Counted from the first letter of the stretch, positions 14,750-25,424 are shown. The stretch: 64,000 bases of DNA from Paramagnetospirillum marisnigri (GCF_001650715.1 NZ_LWQT01000037.1:1-64000), one strand, 5' to 3'. A program made the numbers and translations. The notes: generated by a model not told the origin, from the sequence alone.

Positions 14750-15859
14750 TCAAGAGCTTCGCTGCGGCAAAATCCAACCGCCGCCCAGCACCCTGTCGCC
14801 CTGGTAGAAAACGCAGGCCTGGCCGGGGGCGACGCCCTGTTCCGGATGGTCCAGCATCAGCTCCGCCTTGCCGCCCTCGAGGCGGCGCAGCAGGCCGGGA
14901 ACCGGCGGCCGGGTGGAGCGGACGCGGGCCTCGACCCGCAATTCCATCTCGGGGCCGCCCAGCCAATTGACGTCGCGCACCCGCACCACCGGACAGTCCA
15001 GCGCCGCCCTGGGGCCGACCACCACCCGGTTGGCGGCGGGATCAAGGGCCAAGACATAAAGCGGCGGGCCGCCGCCCAGGCCCAGGCCCTTCCTCTGGCC
15101 GATGGTGTAATGGATGATCCCCCGATGGCGCCCCAGCACCCGCCCCGCCCCATCGACGATATCGCCCGGCCGCGCCGCATCGGGACGTAGGCCGGTGACC
15201 AGGGCGGCGTAGTCGCCATCGGGCACGAAGCAGATGTCCTGGCTGTCGCGCTTGGCCGCCACCGGCAGGGCGTGCCGCGCCGCGATGGCGCGAGTCTCGT
15301 CCTTGCTCATCATTCCGCCTAAGGGAAAGCGCAGGAAGGCCAACTGCTCGGCGGTGGTGGCGAACAGGAAATAGCTCTGGTCGCGGGCGGGGTCGGCACC
15401 CTTCAGCAATTGCGGCCCATCCGGTCCCTCCGCTCGCCGGACGTAATGGCCGGTGGCCAGGGCATCGGCGCCCAGGTCGCGGGCGGTGGCCAGCAGATCG
15501 CGGAACTTGACGGTCTGGTTGCATAGCACGCAGGGAATCGGGGTCTCGCCCGCCGCGTAGGAGTCGACGAACCGGAGGATCACGTCGCGGCGGAAGCTGG
15601 CTTCGTAATCCAGCACATAGTGGGGAATACCAAGCGCGTCAGCCACGGCGCGGGCGTCATGGATATCCTTGGAGCCGCAGCAGGTCTTGGGGCGGCAGAC
15701 GGCGGCGCCGTGGTCGTAAAGCTGCAGGGTGACTCCCACCACGTCGAAGCCCTGTTCCTTGAGCAGCGCCGCCGTGGCCGAGGAATCCACCCCGCCCGAC
15801 ATGGCCACCACCACCCGCGTCGCCCCGGCGGGCTTATGGATTCCCAGGGCATTGGTCAT
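14750..15859 (-). CDS. mnmA: tRNA-specific 2-thiouridylase MnmA
   Basis: MnmA thiolates U34 of tRNA-Lys/Glu/Gln using sulfur relayed from a cysteine desulfurase. The 369-residue protein has the PP-loop [18 protein letters not shown], the first catalytic Cys in [12 protein letters not shown], the second Cys in [13 protein letters not shown], and [18 protein letters not shown] 15859 overlaps the stop of the upstream DUF599 gene. It is located beside the ISC operon, which fits a shared sulfur supply. Confidence 0.96.
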   Translation of the reverse strand: MTNALGIHKPAGATRVVVAMSGGVDSSATAALLKEQGFDVVGVTLQLYDHGAAVCRPKTCCGSKDIHDARAVADALGIPHYVLDYEASFRRDVILRFVDSYAAGETPIPCVLCNQTVKFRDLLATARDLGADALATGHYVRRAEGPDGPQLLKGADPARDQSYFLFATTAEQLAFLRFPLGGMMSKDETRAIAARHALPVAAKRDSQDICFVPDGDYAALVTGLRPDAARPGDIVDGAGRVLGRHRGIIHYTIGQRKGLGLGGGPPLYVLALDPAANRVVVGPRAALDCPVVRVRDVNWLGGPEMELRVEARVRSTRPPVPGLLRRLEGGKAELMLDHPEQGVAPGQACVFYQGDRVLGGGWILPQRSS

Positions 15860-16554
15860 GGCGGCAGCGCTGCGTTGAGCGCCCTCAGGGTCTTGGAGCG
15901 GAATTCCCGCCGGTACAGCACCGCCACCACCGCCACGCTGGCGGCCACGAACACCCCGGGATGGATGAACCAGGTCATCATGGCCAGGGCGAAGTAATAG
16001 GCGCGCAGGCCCCGGTTGAAGCTGTTGGCGGCCAGGGCGTTGAGCTGGGCGGCGTTCTCGGCGAAGCGGTCCTTGACCGCCGCCTCGGCCTCGGGCATGG
16101 GGGCGGCACCCAGCAGGATGCAGCAGTAATTGAACTGGCGCAGCGACCAAGTGATCTGGAAGAAGGCATAGACGAACACGCCGGTCAGCAGCATCACCTT
16201 GGCCTCGAAGGCGCCCCGTCCCGAGGACTCGGTCAGCGGCAGGTCCTGAATCACCGCATAGGCCTTGTCCCCCGCCCCCAGCAGCGCCACCAACCCGCCC
16301 ATGATCAGCACGGACGCCGAGGCGAAGAACGACACGCTGCGCATCAGATTGCCCATCAGGGCGGTATCGGCGACGCGGACCTCGCGGTCGCACAGGCTGC
16401 GCATCCAGGTGCGCCGCGCCCGTGCCGTGGCGGCCAGCAGGGAATGCCCCTGCCCGGTCAGCCGGTCGGCCTGGATGGTATAGCCGGTCCACAGGGCGAC
16501 AAAAGCCGCCAGGGCCGCCACGTCCCAGATGGAAAGAAGGGTAAATATGGTCAT
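15856..16554 (-). CDS. DUF599 family membrane protein
   Basis: The 232-residue protein has about four membrane helices: near residues 8-25, 70-92, 118-138 and 190-215. The N-terminus carries [16 protein letters not shown] and a conserved RTWM phrase, with a central [13 protein letters not shown]; these are typical of DUF599. Its function is unknown. ATGA overlap with mnmA suggests a two-gene operon. Confidence 0.8.
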   Translation of the reverse strand: MTIFTLLSIWDVAALAAFVALWTGYTIQADRLTGQGHSLLAATARARRTWMRSLCDREVRVADTALMGNLMRSVSFFASASVLIMGGLVALLGAGDKAYAVIQDLPLTESSGRGAFEAKVMLLTGVFVYAFFQITWSLRQFNYCCILLGAAPMPEAEAAVKDRFAENAAQLNALAANSFNRGLRAYYFALAMMTWFIHPGVFVAASVAVVAVLYRREFRSKTLRALNAALPP

Positions 16555-16590
16555 CGCCGGTTCCCCGACTATGGGAGCGGAACCACGTGG

Positions 16591-16617
16591 ACCACCGGGT
16601 CAAGCCCGGTGATGACG
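16591..16617. repeat. Intergenic palindrome ACCGGG-TCAAG-CCCGGT
   Basis: A short palindromic repeat with a TGATGACGG edge, of the same general type as those at 19750 and 56031. It lies between iscX and the DUF599 gene. Confidence 0.6.
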
Positions 16618-16633
16618 GAAGACGGAGTCTCCG

Positions 16634-16828
16634 TCAGTCCCGTTCGTCGATCCAGGCCATCTGGATGGCTTCCAGGATCTTTTCGTTGGACTTGGCGGGA
16701 TCGTCGTCGAACCCGTCAAGCTCCAGGACCCAGCGGTGCAGGTCGGTATAGCGCAGATTGACATTGTCGACGCCGGGATGCGCCTCTTCCAGGGCGATGG
16801 CGATGTCGAGGGTATCGGTCCACTTCAT
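16634..16828 (-). CDS. iscX: IscX, Fe-S assembly adaptor
   Basis: The 64-residue acidic protein matches IscX throughout: MKWTDTLDIAIALEEAHPGV, YTDLHRWVLELDGFDDDP, then EKILEAIQMAWIDERD. IscX binds IscS and iron and modulates cluster assembly, competing with frataxin. It is the last gene of the operon, 15 bp after fdx. Confidence 0.95.
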   Translation of the reverse strand: MKWTDTLDIAIALEEAHPGVDNVNLRYTDLHRWVLELDGFDDDPAKSNEKILEAIQMAWIDERD

Positions 16829-16843
16829 CGCCAGCCCCCGTCG

Positions 16844-17182
16844 CTACTTCTTGTCGACCATCATGTTGCGGGTGGCGGCGGGCAGCGTCACCACCAGACC
16901 GTCCAGATCCTTGCTCATGATGATCTGGCAGCCCAGCCGCGAGGTGGCGGTCAGGCCGAAAGCCAAGTCCAGCATGTCCTCCTCGTCCTCGGTGGCGGGG
17001 GACAGCTTGTCGTACCAGTCCTTGGCCACCACCACATGGCAGGTGGAACAGGCCAGCGAGCCCTCGCAGGCGCCTTCCAGTTCGATCTTGTTGCGGTGGG
17101 CGATCTCGAGGACCGACAGCCCCTCGGCGGCATCCACTTCCTTGGTGGAACCATCGGGGGCGATGAACGTCATCTTGGGCAT
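16844..17182 (-). CDS. fdx: [2Fe-2S] ferredoxin of the ISC system
   Basis: This adrenodoxin-type ferredoxin donates electrons for cluster assembly. The 112 residues contain the four cluster cysteines in [17 protein letters not shown] and RLGCQIIM, with the [11 protein letters not shown] helix of the vertebrate-type family. It sits 20 bp after hscA within the operon. Confidence 0.96.
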   Translation of the reverse strand: MPKMTFIAPDGSTKEVDAAEGLSVLEIAHRNKIELEGACEGSLACSTCHVVVAKDWYDKLSPATEDEEDMLDLAFGLTATSRLGCQIIMSKDLDGLVVTLPAATRNMMVDKK

Positions 17183-17202
17183 GGAGGGTGGCCTTCTCTA
17201 AT

Positions 17203-19092
17203 TCATTCGCCGAGGGCGTCGTCCAGCTTGTCCACCGCCATCCCCGCCAGCGCCGCCCGGATGCCCCGATCCATCCGCCGTTCGGCGAAGGTCTTGGTGG
17301 CGGCCTCCAGGCCTTCGGTGGCGGCGGTGACGGCGTCGCGGTCGTTGGAGGCGATCGCCTGATCGACCCGTTCGATGGCGCTATCGATATCCTGTCGCTC
17401 GGTTTCAGACAAGAGGTCTGAGTCCACATTCAGCGCCGCCTGCACCGCCAGCACCGAACGGCGGGCTTCCACCGCCGTTTCCGCGAACAGGCGATTGGCC
17501 ATGTCGTCCTTGGCGTGGACCAGGGAATCGCGCAGCATTGTGGCCATTTCGTCCTCGGTCAGGCCATAGGACGGCTTCACCGCCACCTGCTGCTCGACTC
17601 CGGTGGTGGCTTCCGAGGCCGACACGGTCAGCAGCCCGTCGGCATCCACTGTGAAAGTGACGCGGATGCGGGCCGCTCCGGCCGCCATGTTGGGAATGCC
17701 GCGCAGCACGAAGCGGGCCAGCGAGCGGCATTGGTCCACCATCTCGCGCTCGCCTTGCAGCACATGGATGGCCATGGCGGTCTGGCCATCCTGATAGGTG
17801 GTGAATTCCTGGGCCATGGCCACCGGAATGGGGGTGTTGCGCGGGATCACCTTCTCGACGATGCCGCCCATGGTCTCGATGCCGAGCGAGAGCGGCGTCA
17901 CGTCCAGCAGCAAGGTGTCGGAGCCCACGGTCAGGGCCTCGGCCTGCAGCGCGGCGCCCACCGCCACCACCTCGTCGGGATTGATGTCGGAGAGGGGATC
18001 GCGGCCGAAGATTTCCTTCACCTTGCGCCGCACCAGCGGCATGCGGGTGGACCCACCCACCAGCACCACGCCCTTGATGTCATCGGTGTCGATGCCGGAA
18101 TCCTCGATCACGGCGCGGCAGATGGAAATGGTGCGGTCCACCAGCGGCGTGGACAGGGCTTCCAGCTCGTCGCGGGTCAGGGCATGGCGCGACGGCTTGG
18201 CGTCGACCTCGATGACCCATTCGCCATCCTTACGCCCCGACAGGCATTCCTTGGCGACCCGGGCGGCGGCCAGGGCCTGCTTGGCCTCGCCCTCGGTGAT
18301 GGTTTCCTCGCCGTGTTCCTTGACCCGCTCGGCCAGGAAGCGCTCGGCGATGGCGTGGTCGATGTCGTCGCCGCCCAGGGCGGCATCGCCGCCGGTGGCC
18401 TTGACCTGGAACACGCCCTTTTCCATGCGCAGGATGGAGACATCGAAGGTGCCTCCCCCTAAGTCATAGACCACGTAGATGCCCTCGGCGGCGTTGTCCA
18501 AGCCATAGGCCAGGGCGGCCGCGGTGGGTTCGTTGACCAGCCGCAGCACGTCGAGCCCGGCCAGCCGGGCGGCGTCCTTGGTGGCGGTCCGCGCCCCATC
18601 GTCGAAATAGGCGGGAACCGTGACCACGGCGCGATCCACGGTCTTGCCCTGGGCGGCCTCGGCCCGGGCCTTGACGGCGCGCAGGATGTCGGCGGAGACC
18701 TCCACCGGCGTCAGGGTGCGGCCCGCCACGGACAGGCGCACCATGCCGCCATCGGCGGCCACGTCCAGCTTGAACGGCAGGGTTCCGGCCAGGGTCTTGA
18801 GGTCCTCGGTGCCGCGTCCCATCAGGCGCTTGACCGAGCTGACCACCCGGTCGGGATATTCCAGCAGCATGCGCCTTGCGTCCTGGCCGACCACGACCTC
18901 GCCGTCGTCGCCGTAATAGACCACCGAGGGGATCAGCCCCTTGCCATCGGCATCGCGCAGAACCTCGGTCTCGCCATCCCGGGCCACCGCCACCACGGAA
19001 TTGGTGGTTCCGAGATCGATACCCACGGCATGGCCGCGCTCGGACTCGTGCGGCGCCGGGCTTTCGCCGGGTTCATGCAACTGCAACAGCAT
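17203..19092 (-). CDS. hscA: HscA, Hsp70-type chaperone for Fe-S transfer
   Basis: HscA uses ATP to release clusters from IscU, with HscB as J-partner. The 629-residue protein has the Hsp70 ATPase signatures [28 protein letters not shown] and [17 protein letters not shown], and the substrate domain start [16 protein letters not shown]. It begins 1 bp after the hscB stop, with GAGGA inside hscB as ribosome site. The 5' end has a short acidic extension before GIDLGTT. Confidence 0.97.
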   Translation of the reverse strand: MLLQLHEPGESPAPHESERGHAVGIDLGTTNSVVAVARDGETEVLRDADGKGLIPSVVYYGDDGEVVVGQDARRMLLEYPDRVVSSVKRLMGRGTEDLKTLAGTLPFKLDVAADGGMVRLSVAGRTLTPVEVSADILRAVKARAEAAQGKTVDRAVVTVPAYFDDGARTATKDAARLAGLDVLRLVNEPTAAALAYGLDNAAEGIYVVYDLGGGTFDVSILRMEKGVFQVKATGGDAALGGDDIDHAIAERFLAERVKEHGEETITEGEAKQALAAARVAKECLSGRKDGEWVIEVDAKPSRHALTRDELEALSTPLVDRTISICRAVIEDSGIDTDDIKGVVLVGGSTRMPLVRRKVKEIFGRDPLSDINPDEVVAVGAALQAEALTVGSDTLLLDVTPLSLGIETMGGIVEKVIPRNTPIPVAMAQEFTTYQDGQTAMAIHVLQGEREMVDQCRSLARFVLRGIPNMAAGAARIRVTFTVDADGLLTVSASEATTGVEQQVAVKPSYGLTEDEMATMLRDSLVHAKDDMANRLFAETAVEARRSVLAVQAALNVDSDLLSETERQDIDSAIERVDQAIASNDRDAVTAATEGLEAATKTFAERRMDRGIRAALAGMAVDKLDDALGE

Positions 19093-19093
19093 G

Positions 19094-19729
19094 CTAGATT
19101 TTCCTCGTCACGCGGGATTTCTTGGAGCGGGCCTCCTCGGCCAGCTTGACCAGGTATTTCAGCCGGATGGACAGATGGGCGGCCTCGTCCAGATTATCGG
19201 CGTTGAAGGCGGCCGAGATATGGCACTGGCAGGCGATGACCTCGGACTCGTTCTCCATGGCCAGCTTGGCCACCTGTTCCGGGGTCTCGGCCTCGGCCAG
19301 GGCTTCGCGCTTTTCCATCTGCTCCATCAGCAATTCACGGTCGTTGATGGTGCCACAGGCGGTGAGGTCCACCGGATGGCCCCGCAGCGCCAGCAGATAG
19401 GCGGCGCGCTTCAGCGGGTCCTTCAGGGTCTCGTGGGCCTCGTTCAGCGCGGTGGCCTGGCTTTGCGACAGGGCCCGTTCCTTGGGCGACTTGGAGGCGA
19501 AACGGTCGGGATGCAGGCGGCGCTGGAAGCCGAAATACTGCTTCTGCAATTCCTCCAGGTCGATGTCGAAGCTGGGCGCCATGCCGAGGCGGGTATAATG
19601 GTCGATGGTGCCCGGCCCCTGGACGGCGCCGCAGACGGAACAGAACAGGGCGCGGGCCGCCACCGGTCCCTTGCAGGACCAGCACGGCACCACGGCGGCG
19701 GCGGAAGCGGATATGGCGGAGGCGTTCAT
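19094..19729 (-). CDS. hscB: HscB, J-domain cochaperone with N-terminal zinc-ribbon-like motif
   Basis: HscB delivers IscU to HscA. The J domain has the expected HPD in [10 protein letters not shown] and the C-terminal IscU-binding helices follow. The N-terminus carries CWSC and CSVC, a tetracysteine motif like that of eukaryotic HSC20 and absent from E. coli HscB. I chose MNASAIS at 19729. The open frame extends upstream only because a palindromic repeat is read through (IPAFAGMT phrase). Confidence 0.93.
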   Translation of the reverse strand: MNASAISASAAAVVPCWSCKGPVAARALFCSVCGAVQGPGTIDHYTRLGMAPSFDIDLEELQKQYFGFQRRLHPDRFASKSPKERALSQSQATALNEAHETLKDPLKRAAYLLALRGHPVDLTACGTINDRELLMEQMEKREALAEAETPEQVAKLAMENESEVIACQCHISAAFNADNLDEAAHLSIRLKYLVKLAEEARSKKSRVTRKI

Positions 19730-19749
19730 AGCACTATCTCTGAAAACGG

Positions 19750-19856
19750 TCGTCATTCCCGCGAAAGCGGGAATCCATGCGACTGTTCGCACATTTCCGG
19801 GTCTCCGGCATCAGGCGCGCCCCCAGCATGGACCCCCGCCTGCGCGGGGGTGACGA
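19750..19856. repeat. Two intergenic palindromic repeats
   Basis: ATTCCCGC-GAAA-GCGGGAAT (19755-19774) is followed by CCCCCGC-CTGC-GCGGGGG (19833-19850), each with GTCAT or GTGACG edges. They separate iscA from hscB and could form mRNA hairpins within the operon. Confidence 0.75.
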
Positions 19857-19866
19857 AGCCAAACAA

Positions 19867-20202
19867 CTAGACGTGGAACGACTCGCCGCAGCCGCAGCGG
19901 CCCTTTTCGTTGGGATTGCGGAACACGAAGCCGGACTGCATCTTCTCGTCGACATAGTCCATTTCGGTTCCCAGGATGAACATGGTCGCCTTGGGGTCGA
20001 TCAGGACGGTGATGCCCTTATCCTCGACGACTTCGTCGAACTGGGTCTTCTCGTCGGCGTATTCCAGGGTGTAGGACATGCCGGAGCAGCCCTTGGAACG
20101 GACGCCGATACGGATACCGACGGACGGCTTGCCCCGCTTGGCAAGCATGGCCTTGACCCGCTCGGCGGCGGCTTCGGTGATGGTCATGGGTGCGGGAGCC
20201 AT
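19867..20202 (-). CDS. iscA: IscA, A-type Fe-S carrier
   Basis: The 111-residue protein has the three cysteine ligands in RSKGCSGMSY and KGRCGCGESF. A-type carriers pass clusters to apo-enzymes. MAPAPMTITEAA starts after AGAGGGG. It lies between iscU and hscB in the operon. The C-terminal GESFHV is typical. Confidence 0.96.
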   Translation of the reverse strand: MAPAPMTITEAAAERVKAMLAKRGKPSVGIRIGVRSKGCSGMSYTLEYADEKTQFDEVVEDKGITVLIDPKATMFILGTEMDYVDEKMQSGFVFRNPNEKGRCGCGESFHV

Positions 20203-20246
20203 GGCTTTCCCCTCTTGTTGGTCTTGATCCGAAAGGTAGCGGCGGA

Positions 20247-20645
20247 TTACTCCGCCGCTTCGTCCTTGCCCGACTTCTTCTTGTAGTCGGCGATGGCGGC
20301 CTTGATAGCATCCTCGGCGAGAACCGAACAATGGATCTTGACCGGCGGCAGCGCCAGTTCCTGGGCGATGTCGGTGTTCTTGATGGCGGCCGCCTCGTCC
20401 AGGGTCTTGCCCTTGACCCATTCGGTCACCAGCGAGCTGGACGCAATGGCCGAGCCACAGCCGAAAGTCTTGAACTTGGCATCCTCGATGATGCCCTCGG
20501 CGCTGACCTTGATCTGCAGCTTCATCACGTCGCCACAGGCGGGCGCGCCCACCAGACCGGTGCCGACCGCGCCGTCGTCCTTGTCCAGGGCGCCCACATT
20601 GCGCGGGTGCTCGTAGTGGTCGATGACCTTGTCGCTGTACGCCAT
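20247..20645 (-). CDS. iscU: IscU, Fe-S scaffold
   Basis: Clusters are built on IscU. All three ligand cysteines are visible, in GAPACGDVMKLQI, FKTFGCGSAIASSS and KIHCSVLAED, with the conserved Asp after the first Cys. The LPPVK motif recognised by HscA is intact. Length 132 is normal. The C-terminus is Lys/Glu-rich. Confidence 0.97.
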   Translation of the reverse strand: MAYSDKVIDHYEHPRNVGALDKDDGAVGTGLVGAPACGDVMKLQIKVSAEGIIEDAKFKTFGCGSAIASSSLVTEWVKGKTLDEAAAIKNTDIAQELALPPVKIHCSVLAEDAIKAAIADYKKKSGKDEAAE

Positions 20646-20728
20646 AACCTGCCTCCAACGTCAGTCCGGGCGTCTAACCCGGAATAATTCTAAAGAGTAT
20701 AGCACGCCCATTGGTGGGCAGTGCAACA

Positions 20729-21985
20729 TTAGTGCTCGGCCCATTGGATCGACTTGATGTCGACCCCTTCAAGATGCATGTCCCACAAGGGGCTCATGGA
20801 GCGCAGATGCTCCACCGCCTCGACGATGTGGTCGATGGCGAAGGTGATGTCTTCCTCGGTTGTGAAGCGCCCCAGGCCGAAGCGCAAGGATGTGTGCGCC
20901 ATCTCGGCGTCGAGACCGAGGGCGCGCAGCACATAGGAGGGCTCCAGCGAGGCCGAGGTACAGGCCGAACCCGAGGATACCGCCAGTTCCTTGACGCCCA
21001 TCATCAGCCCCTCGCCCTCGACGAAGGCGAAGGAGATGTTGAGATTGCCGGGCACCCGGTGGTCCAGGTCGCCATTGACGTAAATTTCGGGCAGCCGCTG
21101 CTTCAACCCGCCCAGCAGGCGGTCGCGCAAGGATTTCAGGCGCTCGGCCTCGCTCGCCATCTCGGCCTGGGCCAGGGCGCAGGCCTCGCCGATGCCGACA
21201 CAGAGCGGGGTCGACAGCGTGCCCGAGCGCATGCCGCGCTCCTGGCCGCCGCCGGTGATCAGCGGCACCAGCCGCACCCGGGGACGGCGGCGGACATACA
21301 GGGCGCCGACACCCTTCGGGCCATAAATCTTGTGACCCGAGATGCTCATGAGGTCGATGTTCATGGCATTGACGTCGAGCGGAATCTTGCCCACCGCCTG
21401 GGCACAGTCGGTATGAAAGAAGGCACCCTTCTTGCGGCACAGCGCCCCGATCTCGGCGATGGGCTGAATGACGCCGATCTCGTTGTTCACCGCCATGACC
21501 GAGACGATCACCGTCTGGTCGGTGATGGCGGCCTCCAACTCGGCCAGATCCACCAGACCGTCGCTTTTCACCGGCAGATAGGTGACGGTGAAACCTTCCT
21601 GCTCAAGATGGCGGCAGGTGTCGAGCACGCATTTGTGCTCGGTGACCACGGTAACGATGTGGTTGCGCTTGTCCTTGTAGAAATGGGCCACGCCCTTCAG
21701 CGCCAGATTGTTGGATTCGGTGGCGCCCGAGGTGAAGATCACTTCCTTGGCATCGGCGCCGATGATGGCGGCCACCTGTTCACGGGCCTTTTCCACCGCT
21801 TCCTCGGCTTCCCAGCCATAAGCATGGTTGCGGGAATGGGGATTGCCGAACTTCTCGGTGAACCAGGGCAGCATGGCCTCCACCACCCGGGGATCACAAG
21901 GCGTGGTCGCCTGGTAATCCAGGTAGACGGGGGTTCCGGGCCTGCGGGCCAGGGTCGGACAGGGTTTGGCGCCGATCGCGGTCAT
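20729..21985 (-). CDS. iscS: Cysteine desulfurase IscS
   Basis: This PLP enzyme converts cysteine to alanine and a persulfide for IscU and MnmA. The 418-residue protein has [27 protein letters not shown] with the PLP lysine, and the mobile loop Cys in [18 protein letters not shown]. The C-terminus ([17 protein letters not shown]) is IscS-like. It is followed at an 83-bp distance by iscU. Confidence 0.97.
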   Translation of the reverse strand: MTAIGAKPCPTLARRPGTPVYLDYQATTPCDPRVVEAMLPWFTEKFGNPHSRNHAYGWEAEEAVEKAREQVAAIIGADAKEVIFTSGATESNNLALKGVAHFYKDKRNHIVTVVTEHKCVLDTCRHLEQEGFTVTYLPVKSDGLVDLAELEAAITDQTVIVSVMAVNNEIGVIQPIAEIGALCRKKGAFFHTDCAQAVGKIPLDVNAMNIDLMSISGHKIYGPKGVGALYVRRRPRVRLVPLITGGGQERGMRSGTLSTPLCVGIGEACALAQAEMASEAERLKSLRDRLLGGLKQRLPEIYVNGDLDHRVPGNLNISFAFVEGEGLMMGVKELAVSSGSACTSASLEPSYVLRALGLDAEMAHTSLRFGLGRFTTEEDITFAIDHIVEAVEHLRSMSPLWDMHLEGVDIKSIQWAEH

Positions 21986-22026
21986 CTGGTTATCCCTTCT
22001 TCATCTTCTTGTCGCACAAGCAGCCG

Positions 22027-23157
22027 TCAGGCCGCCTCCGAAATCCCAAATCCCTTGCGCCGGGCCAGATCGACCCAGGCATCCAGGAAACTCTCGATAT
22101 CCTCGGGCCGGGTATCCCAGCCCAGGCTGACCCGGATGGCCGAACCCCGCAGATCGGGCTCCAGCCCCATGGCCGCCAGCACCCGGCTTTCCGCCACCTT
22201 GCCCGACGAGCAGGCGGCCCCGGCGCTGACCATCACTCCGGCCAGATCCAGCGCCATCACCTGGGTTTGCGCCGCCACGCCGGGCAGCGCCAGGCAAACG
22301 GTGTTGGGCAGACGCTCCGCCTCGGCCGCGATGAGCACCGCCCGGGGCACCCGGGCCAGCGCCCGGCCTTCCAGCCGGTCGCGCAGCCCCCGAAGTGCAG
22401 ATATGGTGTTTGTGTCCGACAAATCACCTCCGGCCGATTGAGCCACCGTTCCGAATCCGACAATTCCGATCAAGTTCTCGGTCCCGGCCCGTCGACGTCG
22501 TTCCTGCCCACCTCCCAGCAAGATTGGTGCCAACACGAAATCGGCATCGGCCAGGACCAGGGCGCCCACGCCAGCGGGGCCTCCCAATTTATGAGCGGAC
22601 AGCGTCAGAAAATCAGCATTTAAATGCCGAATTGAGACGGGAATCCGTCCGCCCGCCTGCGCCGCATCGCAATGAAGCAGGGCGCCATGGGCGCGACAGA
22701 CCCGTGAAACCTCGGAAATCGGCTGGATCACGCCGGTCTCGTTATTGGCCAGCATGACTGAAACCAGGGTAGCCCCCGCCTGACCCGCCAGCATGGTGTC
22801 CAGGGCCACCAGATCGACGCGCCCCAGGCGGTCCACCGGCAGCGTCGCCGCTGCCCCGGCGTCAAGGATCGAGGGATGTTCCACCGCCGAAACCAGCCGA
22901 TGCACACGGCCACAACCGGCCAGGGCCAAGGCGTTGGCTTCGGTGCCTCCCGAGGTGAAGACCACCCCGGCGGGGTCGGCATCCACCAGGGCCGCCACCT
23001 GGGCGCGGGCCTGTTCCAGCTTTTGCCGGGCCGCCCGCCCCCAGGCATGGACCGAGGACGGATTGCCCGCCATCCGCAGGACTTCCGCCATGGCCGCCGC
23101 CACCTCCGGACGAACCGGGGCTCCGGCGTTGTAATCCAGGTAGACGGCCCGGCTCAC
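22027..23157 (-). CDS. Second cysteine desulfurase (IscS/NifS-like paralogue)
   Basis: This is a shorter class V aminotransferase of 376 residues placed between iscR and iscS. It keeps VYLDYNAGAPVRPEV, LSAHKLGGPAGVGA with the PLP lysine, and the catalytic Cys in VSAGAACSSGKVAESRV. It diverges from IscS at the C-terminus and lacks the IscU-docking tail. The start is GTG at 23157 after AAAGGA; a longer upstream frame exists but enters the iscR end. It may supply sulfur to another acceptor. Tandem desulfurases of this kind occur in alphaproteobacterial isc operons. Confidence 0.92.
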   Translation of the reverse strand: MSRAVYLDYNAGAPVRPEVAAAMAEVLRMAGNPSSVHAWGRAARQKLEQARAQVAALVDADPAGVVFTSGGTEANALALAGCGRVHRLVSAVEHPSILDAGAAATLPVDRLGRVDLVALDTMLAGQAGATLVSVMLANNETGVIQPISEVSRVCRAHGALLHCDAAQAGGRIPVSIRHLNADFLTLSAHKLGGPAGVGALVLADADFVLAPILLGGGQERRRRAGTENLIGIVGFGTVAQSAGGDLSDTNTISALRGLRDRLEGRALARVPRAVLIAAEAERLPNTVCLALPGVAAQTQVMALDLAGVMVSAGAACSSGKVAESRVLAAMGLEPDLRGSAIRVSLGWDTRPEDIESFLDAWVDLARRKGFGISEAA

Positions 23158-23180
23158 CGCTTGTCCTTTCCGTTTCCGCC

Positions 23181-23654
23181 CTATTGCGCCGCCACGCCCG
23201 TCGAGGGCGCGGTACCGCCGTGGAACATGCCTGAGCTGCCCAACAGGCGGCGCTCGCACACATCGGCCAGCGAGACCGAGCTGAGATAGAGGTAAATCTG
23301 GTTGCCCAACTCCTCCCACAGGTCATGGGTCAGGCATCGGCCCTTGTTGTTGTGACAGCCGGCCGGCGAGCCCGGCGAGCAGCGGGTGGTCTGGATTGGT
23401 TCATCCACCGCCAGGATGATGTCGGAAATGCGCGTCTGTTGTGGGATTCGCGACAACAGATAGCCGCCCCCCGGACCGCGCACGCTTTTCACCAGCCCGC
23501 CCTTGCGCAGCTTGCCGAACAACTGCTCGAGATAGGACAGCGAAATCTCCTGGCGCTCGGCGATATCGGCCAGCGCGACGGGGCTTCCCTGGGAGTGGCT
23601 GGCCAGGTCGACCATGGCCATGACGGCGTAGCGTCCCTTGGTGCTGAGTTTCAC
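23181..23654 (-). CDS. iscR: IscR, Rrf2-type Fe-S regulator
   Basis: IscR senses Fe-S status and represses the isc operon. The 157-residue protein has the HTH (VALADIAERQEISLSYLEQL) and the wing (VRGPGGGYLLSR). Cysteines lie in TTRCSPGSPAGC and KGRCLTHDLWEEL, with the ligand His in LTHDLW. The Cys spacing (7 and 6) is wider than in E. coli IscR. The start is GTG with GGGAG upstream. It is located second in the operon after cysE. Confidence 0.93.
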   Translation of the reverse strand: MKLSTKGRYAVMAMVDLASHSQGSPVALADIAERQEISLSYLEQLFGKLRKGGLVKSVRGPGGGYLLSRIPQQTRISDIILAVDEPIQTTRCSPGSPAGCHNNKGRCLTHDLWEELGNQIYLYLSSVSLADVCERRLLGSSGMFHGGTAPSTGVAAQ

Positions 23655-23700
23655 GATGGCATCTCCCTGTTCCGGGTCGGTGCGGCACGGCCGCCCGCCC

Positions 23701-24510
23701 CTATGACTGCTTTGCGTCTTCGGTATCTTTGTCTTGATTTTCCAGGGCATTGCGCCCCTTGGCCGACCCGGCGGCATGATCCGCCTCCGGCATCTCGCCC
23801 CGGGCCGCCTCGCCGGGAATCATGCGGGGAATGCGGCCGCAGGCCTCGGTGGGATGGCCGTGCAGCTCGGTTTCCAGTTCCTGCACCCGTTCCAGCAGGG
23901 CGCTGACCTGCCCACGGACAGAATCAATGGCGCGCGCCACCGGATCGGGCAGATCGTCCTGGGACAGGCCATAGGCGCAGAACTCGCCTTCCTGACGGCG
24001 CATCACCATGCGCGCCGGAATGCCCACCATGGTCACCCCCGGTGGCACATCGGTCAGCACCACGGCATTGGCGCCGATGCGCGCGCCCTTGCCAACGGTG
24101 ATGGGGCCCAGCACCTGGGCGCCCGAACCGACGATCACGCCGTCCTCGAGGGTGGGATGGCGCTTGCCCTTGTGCAGCGAGGTGCCGCCCAGGGTAACGC
24201 CGTGGTAAAGCGTCACATCGGCGCCGATCACCGCGGTCTCGCCGATGACCACGCCGGTGCCGTGGTCAATGAAGAAGCGCGGGCCGATGGTGGCGGCGGG
24301 ATGAATCTCGATGCCGGTAAAGATCTTGGCCACATGCGAGATGAAGCGTCCCAGCACCCGAAAGCCCCGATGCCAGCACCATCGCGACAGCCTGTGCAAG
24401 ACGATGGCATGCAGGCCGGGATAGCACAGCACCACCTCCAACCAGGAGTGGGCGGCGGGGTCGCGTTGCCGAATGGACGCGATGTCCTCTTGAAGACTCT
24501 TGAAAAGCAT
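23701..24510 (-). CDS. cysE: Serine O-acetyltransferase CysE
   Basis: CysE makes O-acetylserine, the precursor of cysteine, the substrate of IscS. The 269-residue protein has a helical N-domain and a left-handed beta-helix with [29 protein letters not shown] and [18 protein letters not shown]. The C-terminal extension beyond residue ~190 is charged and not conserved. It opens the isc operon, coupling cysteine supply to cluster synthesis. [10 protein letters not shown] at 24510 fits the family start. Confidence 0.95.
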   Translation of the reverse strand: MLFKSLQEDIASIRQRDPAAHSWLEVVLCYPGLHAIVLHRLSRWCWHRGFRVLGRFISHVAKIFTGIEIHPAATIGPRFFIDHGTGVVIGETAVIGADVTLYHGVTLGGTSLHKGKRHPTLEDGVIVGSGAQVLGPITVGKGARIGANAVVLTDVPPGVTMVGIPARMVMRRQEGEFCAYGLSQDDLPDPVARAIDSVRGQVSALLERVQELETELHGHPTEACGRIPRMIPGEAARGEMPEADHAAGSAKGRNALENQDKDTEDAKQS

Positions 24511-24723
24511 AGCTCTCAATATGTTAATGTACCGCCAGGACGCCGGCGCGGTCGTCAGGGGGGAGCCCATCGGGTGGCGCCGGGATATCGAAAGTGAATA
24601 TAGGATGCCCGACAAAGCCGGTCAAGTTTAGCCGGTGGAATTCCTCGAAAATATGTGGTTTTTCCCCGATCCCGCGACTCAGGTATAGGAGCGGAACCGG
24701 GCCTTGGAGTGTTACGCTGAGCC

Positions 24724-25413
24724 ATGCCTGAAGTGATTTTCAACGGACCCGACGGACGCCTTGAAGGGCGCTATCATCACGGCAAGTCGGCCAACGCGCC
24801 GCTGGCATTGCTGCTGCATCCCCATCCCCAGCATGGCGGCACCATGAACAACAAGGTGGTCTACGCCTTGTATCACGCCTTCGTGCGCCGTGGTTTCTCG
24901 ACGCTCCGCTTCAATTTCCGTGGTGTCGGCCGCAGCCAGGGCAAGTTCGACAATGGCCAGGGCGAACTGTCGGACGCCGCCTCGGCGCTGGATTGGATGC
25001 AGTCCTTCAATCCCAACGCGGCGGCCTGCTGGGTCGGCGGCTTTTCGTTCGGCGCCTGGATCGGCATGCAGCTCCTGATGCGCCGTCCGGAAATCGACGG
25101 CTTCATCTCGGTGGCGCCTCCGGCCAACGTGTTCGATTTCTCGTTCCTGGCGCCCTGCCCGTCCTCGGGCCTGATCGTCCACGGCGCCGCCGATGACCTT
25201 GTCCCGGAGCCCACCGTCGCCAAGCTGGCCACCAAGCTGGCCAGCCAGCGCAATATCCGGGTCAAGTACCAGACCATCGAGGGGGCCAACCACTTTTTCG
25301 GCACCCATCTGGAAACCCTGAGCGAGATGGTGGATTCCTATCTGGGACAGGCCATCACCGACACCACCGCCCCGGTGGTGCGCGAGCCGGAACTGGCCGT
25401 CGCCCTGCCCTGA
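24724..25413 (+). CDS. Alpha/beta hydrolase (COG2945-like)
   Basis: The 229-residue protein has the hydrolase fold: LLLHPHPQHGGTMNNKVV oxyanion region, FNFRGVGRSQG, nucleophile elbow GGFSFGAW with Ser, Asp in HGAADDLVPEP, and His in GANHFFGTH. The HPHPxxGG and NFRG phrases are typical of the COG2945 group. The natural substrate is unknown. It is divergent from cysE across about 210 bp. Confidence 0.88.
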   Translation: MPEVIFNGPDGRLEGRYHHGKSANAPLALLLHPHPQHGGTMNNKVVYALYHAFVRRGFSTLRFNFRGVGRSQGKFDNGQGELSDAASALDWMQSFNPNAAACWVGGFSFGAWIGMQLLMRRPEIDGFISVAPPANVFDFSFLAPCPSSGLIVHGAADDLVPEPTVAKLATKLASQRNIRVKYQTIEGANHFFGTHLETLSEMVDSYLGQAITDTTAPVVREPELAVALP

Positions 25414-25424
25414 CCCTCGCGGCT

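Noticed and set aside
14750-16603. 617-codon frame joining the DUF599 region to MnmA
   Set aside because: The part before 15859 is out of frame with the DUF599 protein; MnmA starts at MTNALG.
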